From Variovorax boronicumulans NBRC 103145 (GTDB lineage Bacteria > Pseudomonadota > Gammaproteobacteria > Burkholderiales > Burkholderiaceae_C), in the NCBI RefSeq assembly GCF_001591345.1, contig NZ_BCUS01000064.1:1-35739 (forward strand): a stretch of DNA of 35,739 nucleotides, in the 5' to 3' direction. Below the pieces are notes generated by a model. The model did no database searches. It was given only the letters and a program-made list of their open reading frames with translations, and was not told the DNA's origin. Shown in pieces: positions 30,897 through 35,739 of the stretch. The position numbers and the translations under genes were made by a program. Each line of letters starts with the position of its first letter. The stretch's first letter is position 1.

Positions 30897-32822
30897 TCAG
30901 CTGCCGATCACCCCACCGTCGATCTTCGTGATGACCACGGTCGCCGAGCGCGGCCGGCCTGCGCCGTCGGGCCACTTCGACACGGCGAGCGGGCGCTCGG
31001 GGTCGCTGCGCTCGTTGGCCGGCTCGCCCGGGTGCTGGATGTTGATGAACAGCGTGCGCAGGTCGGGCGTGGCCGTGAGGCCGGTGATCTCGCAGCCGGC
31101 CGGGCCGAGCAGGAAGCGGCGGATCTCGCCCTTCGTCGGGTCGCAGGCCAGCATCTGGTTGTTGGGCAGGTTCGTGTACTCGCCCTTGCCCAGCGTGGAG
31201 GTCGACACGTCGGCCTGGATCCACAGCACGCCGCGCGCATCGACCATCAGGCCGTCGGGGCTGCCGAAGGCGTCGCCCTTGACGTTGCCCTGCGCCTCGT
31301 AGCGCGTCTGCTTCGGGTCGCCCGCGAGCACGAGGTGGTTCCACGCGAACTTCGTGGCGTCGAGGTCGCCGCTTTCCTTCCAGCGGATGATCTGGCCCAT
31401 CGTGTTGTTGGAACGCGGGTTGGCCGCGTCCATGAAGGGCTGGCCCGGTGCGCCGCGGTTGCTGTTGTTGGTGAGCGTGCAGTAGACCTCCTTCGTCAGC
31501 GGATCGACGGTGGTCCACTCGGGGCGGTCCATCTTCGTGGCGCCGAGGATGTCGCTGGCCTGGCGCGACTTGATGAGCACGTCGCCCTGCGTGGCGAAGC
31601 CCTTGTCGGCCACCAGCCCGCCCTTGCCCTGCTCCAGCGGCAGCCATTCGCCCGTGCCGTCGACGTCGAAGCGGCCCACGTAGAGCGTGCCGTGGTCGAG
31701 CAGGTCGCGGTTGGCGGCGGCGCCGCCGGGGCGGACCTTGTCGCGGCTCACGAACTTGTAGATGTATTCGAAGCGCGAGTCCTCGCCCATGTAGACCACG
31801 GCGCGGCCGTCGTCGGTAAGCGCCACGGCGGCGCCTTCGTGCGCGGCGCGGCCCAGTGCGGTGCGCTTGCGCGGGGTGGAGCTCGGGTCTTGCGGATCGA
31901 TCTCGACCACCCAGCCGTAGCGGTTCGATTCGTTCGGGTGCTTGGCGACGTCGAAGCGCTCTTCGTGCTCGTACCAGCGGTACTTGGCGCCGTTGCCCTT
32001 CTTGAGGCCCCAGCGCTTCTGGTGCGCGTCGGGCGTGGCGGTGCCCTCGAAGTAGTCGGCGAAGTTTTCCTCGCAGGTCAGGTAGGTGCCCCACGGCGTC
32101 TGGCCGTTGGCGCAGTTGTTGAAGGTGCCGAGCACCTGCGTGCCCGAGGGGTCGCCCGCGGTGCGCAGCATCGGATGGCCGGCCGCGGGGCCGGTGAGCG
32201 TCATCGGCGTGAGCGCGGTGATGCGGCGCGCGAAACGCGAAGGCAGCACCTGCTGCCAGGCCGCGCCGCCGCGCTGCAGCTCGATCACCGACACGCCGTG
32301 CGCATGCATCGACTTGCGCACCTTCGCGGCGCTCCAGGTCTTCATGCCGTCGGTGTGCAGCAGGCCGTCGTCCACGTACTCGTGGTTCAGCACCAGCAGG
32401 CCGCGGTTCGATCCGTCCAGCGGGAAGAAGGCCATGCCGTCGTGGTGCATGCCGGCCTGCAGCGCCTGGTCGTCGGCGGAGTCGGAAGCGTCGGTCTTGA
32501 AGGCGGGCATGCGGCCCGCGATGCCCGTGGGGTCGCCCCAGCGGTACAGCACCTGCGTGCGGTAGCCCTCGGGCACGACCACCTGGTCGACCGCCGCCAT
32601 GGGCACGCTCTTGAAGCCGATGCTGCGGCCCAGGCCGCTCACGGCGTTGTTGCTACCGCCGCTGCCCGTGCTGGCACAGCCGGCCAGCGGCCCGAACAGG
32701 CCTGCCACGGCCGCTGCCAGGCCGCCGCGCACGAAGACCCGCCGCTGCGGATCGGACACGTCGTGGATGGTGGGATTGCCGGAGGGGTTCGAGTCCTCCA
32801 TGCGCGCGAAGTCTTTGGCCAT
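30897..32822 (-). CDS. PhoX family alkaline phosphatase (DUF839), Tat-exported
   Basis: 641 aa. The twin-arginine signal RRVFVRGGLAAAVAG (27-41) is followed by LAGC with Cys49, so it may be a Tat-exported lipoprotein. PhoX blocks include HHDGMAFFPLDGSNRGLLVLNHEY, TPWGTYLTCEENFADYFEG, KHPNESNRYGWVVEIDP and GSPDGLMVDARGVLWIQAD. PhoX enzymes use calcium and iron to release phosphate from esters outside the cytoplasm. No PhoB box was recognised upstream. The secreted nuclease gene lies upstream on the same strand (60-bp gap), fitting phosphate scavenging from nucleic acids. Confidence 0.92.
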   Translation of the reverse strand: MAKDFARMEDSNPSGNPTIHDVSDPQRRVFVRGGLAAAVAGLFGPLAGCASTGSGGSNNAVSGLGRSIGFKSVPMAAVDQVVVPEGYRTQVLYRWGDPTGIAGRMPAFKTDASDSADDQALQAGMHHDGMAFFPLDGSNRGLLVLNHEYVDDGLLHTDGMKTWSAAKVRKSMHAHGVSVIELQRGGAAWQQVLPSRFARRITALTPMTLTGPAAGHPMLRTAGDPSGTQVLGTFNNCANGQTPWGTYLTCEENFADYFEGTATPDAHQKRWGLKKGNGAKYRWYEHEERFDVAKHPNESNRYGWVVEIDPQDPSSTPRKRTALGRAAHEGAAVALTDDGRAVVYMGEDSRFEYIYKFVSRDKVRPGGAAANRDLLDHGTLYVGRFDVDGTGEWLPLEQGKGGLVADKGFATQGDVLIKSRQASDILGATKMDRPEWTTVDPLTKEVYCTLTNNSNRGAPGQPFMDAANPRSNNTMGQIIRWKESGDLDATKFAWNHLVLAGDPKQTRYEAQGNVKGDAFGSPDGLMVDARGVLWIQADVSTSTLGKGEYTNLPNNQMLACDPTKGEIRRFLLGPAGCEITGLTATPDLRTLFINIQHPGEPANERSDPERPLAVSKWPDGAGRPRSATVVITKIDGGVIGS

Positions 32823-32882
32823 GTCCTGAAGGTCCGTGGGAATCGTGGGAGCCTGCGATGCTCCCGCGCGCCCATGAAGCCG

Positions 32883-33461
32883 TCATGACAGGGGTTCGAA
32901 GCGCACGTCGCCCCATGGCTGCGAGCTACCGCCGTGGTTGCTGTTGTTGTTGCGCGGCTGCTCCCGCCGTTCGCGGCGCCAGTCCCACGGCGGCGTCGGC
33001 GCGGTGTCGGCCCACAGGCCGATGTGCTGCGCGCGCGCCGCGGCCTCGAGGCGGAACAGATCGCCGCCACGCTTCTTCGCGATGCCGTGGTAGTCGTACA
33101 CCCAGGCCCAGCCCTCGGCCACCAGGCGGCGGCCGGCGTCTTCGCCGTTGCAGCGCACGTCGGCCACGGTGCGGCCGTAGCGGTCGGTGTCGCGCTCGGT
33201 GATGACGGCCTTCTCGGCGTAGCACAGGCGGCTCAGCGCCTGGCGGCTGCGCTGGCCGTAGGGCTGCGCTTTCTCGGGCGCGTCGATGGCAGCGATGCGC
33301 ACCTTGACCTGTTCATAGGCGCCGCTGCGACCGCAGCGCGCGGTGAGCGTGTCGCCGTCGCTCACGCCGACGACGAGGCAGGTGCGCGGCGACGCGGCGT
33401 GGGTCAGCAGCGGGAGGAAAAGACCGAGGGAAAGAAGCAGGAAGACGGGGCGAAAGCGCAT
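32883..33461 (-). CDS. Thermonuclease (staphylococcal nuclease-like) family protein, secreted
   Basis: 192 aa. The signal peptide is about 1-22 (LLLSLGLFLPLLTHA-A). SNase catalytic blocks are VSDGDTLTARCG, VRIAAIDAPEKAQPYG (Arg and Glu) and ERDTDRYGRTVADVRC (second Arg). A polar, Asn-rich C-terminal tail (RNNNSNHGGSSQPWG) follows the domain. It likely degrades extracellular or periplasmic nucleic acid. It lies directly upstream of phoX. Confidence 0.9.
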   Translation of the reverse strand: MRFRPVFLLLSLGLFLPLLTHAASPRTCLVVGVSDGDTLTARCGRSGAYEQVKVRIAAIDAPEKAQPYGQRSRQALSRLCYAEKAVITERDTDRYGRTVADVRCNGEDAGRRLVAEGWAWVYDYHGIAKKRGGDLFRLEAAARAQHIGLWADTAPTPPWDWRRERREQPRNNNSNHGGSSQPWGDVRFEPLS

Positions 33462-33557
33462 GCGAAAAGGAAGCGGAACACGGAGCCAAGAATGGCCGAC
33501 GATTCTCCGTGCGAAGTGCGCGCTTCGCCCTGCGGATGCATTTGTTTTCGTCTTCGT

Positions 33558-34589
33558 TCAGCGCGCGGCCGGCGCGGCCGTCGACTTGCGCACCACCAGC
33601 TCCGGCCGCAGCACCACGGTGGAGGCCGACAGCGCCTGCCCGTCGATCTCCTCGAACAGCATCTCGGCCGCGCGCCAGCCGAGTTCGCGGTGCGGCAGGC
33701 GGATGGTGGTGAGCGGCGGATCGACCATGTCGACCAGCGGCATGTCGTTGTGGCCGGTGATGGAGATGTCTTTCGGCACGCGCAGGCCGGCCTCGCGCAG
33801 CGCGTCGTAGGCGCCCAGCGCCACGAGGTCGTTGCAACAGACCACGGCCTGCGGCGCGGCGCCGGCCGCGAGCATCTGCTTCATCGCGGCCGCGCCCGCC
33901 TCGCGGCTGTAGCTCGCGCACTCGACGATGCGGGCCGGCTTCATGCGGTGGTCGCGCAGCGCCTGCTCCACGCCCAGCAGGCGGCCCACGCCGGTGGGGA
34001 TGGTCTGCGGCCCCGCCAGATGCGCGATGCGCTTGTGGCCCAGGCCCACGAGGTGGTCGACCGCGAGCTTCATCGCCAGCCGGTCGTCGCTCACCACGGC
34101 AGGCAGGCGGCCGGTTTCGTCGGCGCGGTTGACCAGCACCGCGGTCATGCCGGCCTTGGCGACGAAGTCGACCAGCGGATCGTCGCGCGTGGCGGTGGCC
34201 AGGATCACGCCGTCCACGCGCTGCGCCAGCATGCGCTCGAGCACCGGCCGCGCGAGCGCCGGATCGACCACGTTGGTGACGAACACGAAGTAGCCGCGCG
34301 CGGCCGCGCTGGCCTCGATGCCTTGCAGGATCGGCGGGAACACCGCGTTGGTGATGTCAGGCACCAGCACGCCGATGGTGTGCGTGCGGCCCGTGCGCAG
34401 CGCCGAGGCCGCGCGGTTGGGCCGGTAGCCCAGGCGCTGCGCGGCCTCCTCGACCACGCGCAACACCTCGTCGCTGATCAGCGAGCGCTTCTCGGGGCTG
34501 AGCGCGCGCGACACGGTCGACACATGCACCCCGGCGGCACGGGCGACGTCGCGGATGGTGACGGGGCTGGAAGGGGGATGGGTGCTCAT
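33558..34589 (-). CDS. LacI family transcriptional regulator
   Basis: 343 aa from MSTHPPSSPVTIRDVARAAG (ATG 34589). LacI headpiece: TIRDVARAAGVHVSTVSRAL at about 11-30, hinge RPNRAASALRTGRT, then a periplasmic-binding-protein-like effector domain. It is divergent from the intradiol dioxygenase gene. Two matching operators, one 4 bp upstream of its own ATG and one at the dioxygenase promoter, suggest that it represses both. Confidence 0.93.
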   Translation of the reverse strand: MSTHPPSSPVTIRDVARAAGVHVSTVSRALSPEKRSLISDEVLRVVEEAAQRLGYRPNRAASALRTGRTHTIGVLVPDITNAVFPPILQGIEASAAARGYFVFVTNVVDPALARPVLERMLAQRVDGVILATATRDDPLVDFVAKAGMTAVLVNRADETGRLPAVVSDDRLAMKLAVDHLVGLGHKRIAHLAGPQTIPTGVGRLLGVEQALRDHRMKPARIVECASYSREAGAAAMKQMLAAGAAPQAVVCCNDLVALGAYDALREAGLRVPKDISITGHNDMPLVDMVDPPLTTIRLPHRELGWRAAEMLFEEIDGQALSASTVVLRPELVVRKSTAAPAAR

Positions 34590-34592
34590 TGG

Positions 34593-34606
34593 TGCAAACG
34601 ATTGTT
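34593..34606. promoter_or_regulatory. LacI-type operator O2, at the lacI-family gene start
   Basis: TGCAAACGATTGTT shares twelve bases (TGCAAACGATTG) with the operator at 34696. It lies just upstream of the regulator's start codon, consistent with autoregulation. Confidence 0.55.
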
Positions 34607-34665
34607 GGTCATCCGGTGCGCCATGGTTGGCGAATTCCCATTCTGGCGTCCCGGATACCCTCCAT

Positions 34666-34693
34666 TTTACTTTTCCAGAATCTGACTTAAGAT
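34666..34693 (+). promoter_or_regulatory. Promoter of the intradiol dioxygenase operon
   Basis: TTTACT (34666-34671), a 16-nt spacer and TAAGAT (34688-34693). The predicted transcription start falls inside the operator 34696-34709. Confidence 0.4.
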
Positions 34694-34695
34694 CA

Positions 34696-34709
34696 TGCAA
34701 ACGATTGCA
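34696..34709. promoter_or_regulatory. LacI-type operator O1, at the dioxygenase promoter
   Basis: TGCAA-ACGA-TTGCA, a palindrome with the CG centre typical of LacI-family sites. It overlaps the expected transcription start and is 103 bp from O2, close to a whole number of helical turns. Confidence 0.6.
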
Positions 34710-34719
34710 AGAATTGCAG

Positions 34720-35586
34720 ATGAACATCGCCACCTCCCCCGATTCGGTGCTCGGCTTTGCGCTCGACGCCATGCAACGCACCCCCGATCCGCGCCTGCGC
34801 ACCGTGATGGACGCGCTCACGCGCCACCTGCACGCCTTCGTCCAGGAGGTGAAGCTGACCGAGGAAGAGTTCGAGCAGGCGCTCGAATTCATCGTCGCCA
34901 TCGGCCACGCCACAGGCGAGACCAAGAACGAGGTGGTGCTGGCGGCCGACATCCTGGGCGTGTCCACCGTGGTGGCGCTGCAGAACAACCAGGACCCGCA
35001 CGGCGAATCGCCGGCCGCGCTGCTGGGCCCCTTCTGGCGCGCCAACTCGCCGGCCTGCGCAGCGGGCGAAAGCATCGCGCGCTCGGGCACGCCCGGCACG
35101 CCGCTGGAGGTGACGGGCACGGTGCGCGACGTGGGCGGGCAGCCGATGGCCGGCGTCACGGTCGACGTGTGGCAGGCCTCACCGGTCGGGCTCTACGAGA
35201 ACCAGGACCCGGAACAGGACGACATGAACCTGCGCGGGCGCTTCACCACCGACGCGCAAGGCCGCTTTCATTTCCGCAGCGTGCGCCCCGCCGGCTACCC
35301 GGTGCCCACCGACGGGCCCTGCGGCGTGCTGCTGCGCGCACAGCAACGTCACCCGAACCGCCCTGCGCACCTGCACTTCATGCTGAGCAAGCCGGGCCAC
35401 AAGGTGCTGGTCACGCAGGTGTTCGCCGACGACGACGAGAACCTGGAGAGCGACCCGACCTTCGGCGTGACGCGCCAGCTCATCGGCCGCTTCGCGCTCG
35501 CGCCCGACCGCGGTAGCGCCACGCTGCAGTACGACTTCCAGCTCGAACCCGGCGAGATGAAGTTCCCCCGCCCACCGATCCCCTGA
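34720..35586 (+). CDS. Intradiol ring-cleavage dioxygenase (hydroxyquinol/catechol 1,2-dioxygenase type)
   Basis: 288 aa. The iron(III) ligands of the intradiol family are visible: Tyr159 (GLYENQDP), Tyr193 (AGYPVPTDGP), His217 and His219 (RPAHLHFML). An N-terminal helical dimerisation domain (about 1-105, ending ESPAALLGPFW) precedes them. Length and spacing fit hydroxyquinol 1,2-dioxygenase at least as well as catechol 1,2-dioxygenase. It cleaves an aromatic diol or triol to a muconate or maleylacetate. It is first gene of an operon with an SDR enzyme, under a divergent LacI regulator. Confidence 0.9.
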   Translation: MNIATSPDSVLGFALDAMQRTPDPRLRTVMDALTRHLHAFVQEVKLTEEEFEQALEFIVAIGHATGETKNEVVLAADILGVSTVVALQNNQDPHGESPAALLGPFWRANSPACAAGESIARSGTPGTPLEVTGTVRDVGGQPMAGVTVDVWQASPVGLYENQDPEQDDMNLRGRFTTDAQGRFHFRSVRPAGYPVPTDGPCGVLLRAQQRHPNRPAHLHFMLSKPGHKVLVTQVFADDDENLESDPTFGVTRQLIGRFALAPDRGSATLQYDFQLEPGEMKFPRPPIP

Positions 35587-35608
35587 TTTTGCAACTTCCC
35601 TTCATCCC

Positions 35609-35739
35609 ATGAGCTTCGATCCCCAATCCCGACTCCACGGCAAGATCGCCGTCATCACCGGCGGCCTCGGCGCCATCGGCTACGCCACGGCCACGCGGCT
35701 GGCCGCGCTGGGCGCCACCTGCGTGCTGCTGCACCGCGG
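35609..35739 (+). CDS. SDR family oxidoreductase, N-terminal part (cut by window edge)
   Basis: Only 43 codons are present (start MSFDPQSRLHGKIAVITGGL). The cofactor motif TGGLGAIG followed by ATATRLAALGATCVLLHR is a classical SDR Rossmann start. It follows the dioxygenase by 22 bp on the same strand, so it belongs to the same operon. Substrate unknown. Confidence 0.85.
   Translation, partial: MSFDPQSRLHGKIAVITGGLGAIGYATATRLAALGATCVLLHR

Overview
The window is about 70% GC and densely packed, with coding on both strands. The gene families point to a betaproteobacterium of the Burkholderiales, most like Comamonadaceae/Variovorax: MHS transporter, VF530 protein, PhoX phosphatase, EgtB/EgtD pair, split biotin carboxylase beside LamB/YcsF, and a TorT-like binding protein. 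That assignment is inference from gene content. I saw no rRNA, tRNA, CRISPR array or insertion sequence.

Layout. Positions 1-2965 hold an iron-uptake locus: a PepSY membrane protein (cut by the window edge), a TonB-dependent siderophore receptor, and a divergent promoter region whose Fur-box-like palindrome sits between the -35 and -10 of the receptor promoter. On the other side is a 14-codon ORF overlapping a small membrane protein. Positions 2985-6485 hold a LysR regulator divergent from an MHS-family transporter and an M14-type carboxypeptidase. Positions 6502-14120 carry housekeeping and accessory genes: an atypical crotonase, a small secreted protein, DUF808, GNAT, a 48-aa basic protein + VF530 + ferredoxin set, an MFS exporter, RluA, UspA, a 2OG-Fe(II) dioxygenase and DUF427.

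Positions 14261-26229 are the most interesting part. A LysR gene is divergent from a co-directional run: LamB/YcsF, biotinyl carrier protein, biotin carboxylase, two carboxyltransferase-type subunits (KipI/PxpB-like and KipA/PxpC-like), TorT-like binding protein, ABC ATPase, ABC permease, GABA aminotransferase, succinate-semialdehyde dehydrogenase. I read this as an import-to-TCA pathway in which a lactam, most simply 2-pyrrolidinone, is opened by a biotin/ATP-dependent carboxylation route to GABA. GABA would then pass through succinate semialdehyde to succinate. The two carboxyltransferase subunits resemble those of urea carboxylase more than those of 5-oxoprolinase, but no allophanate hydrolase is present.

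Positions 26243-28928 hold a GFA-family zinc protein and, convergent to it, egtB-egtD for ergothioneine. A 159-bp imperfect palindrome lies 14 bp upstream of egtB. Its transition differences are all G-U-compatible on the + strand, so it may be a structured RNA. Positions 29240-33461 hold a type II NADH dehydrogenase, a small membrane protein, a Tat-exported PhoX phosphatase and a secreted nuclease. Positions 33558-35739 hold a LacI regulator divergent from an intradiol (hydroxyquinol/catechol) dioxygenase and an SDR gene that runs off the window. Two matching LacI-type operators lie 103 bp apart in the intergenic region.
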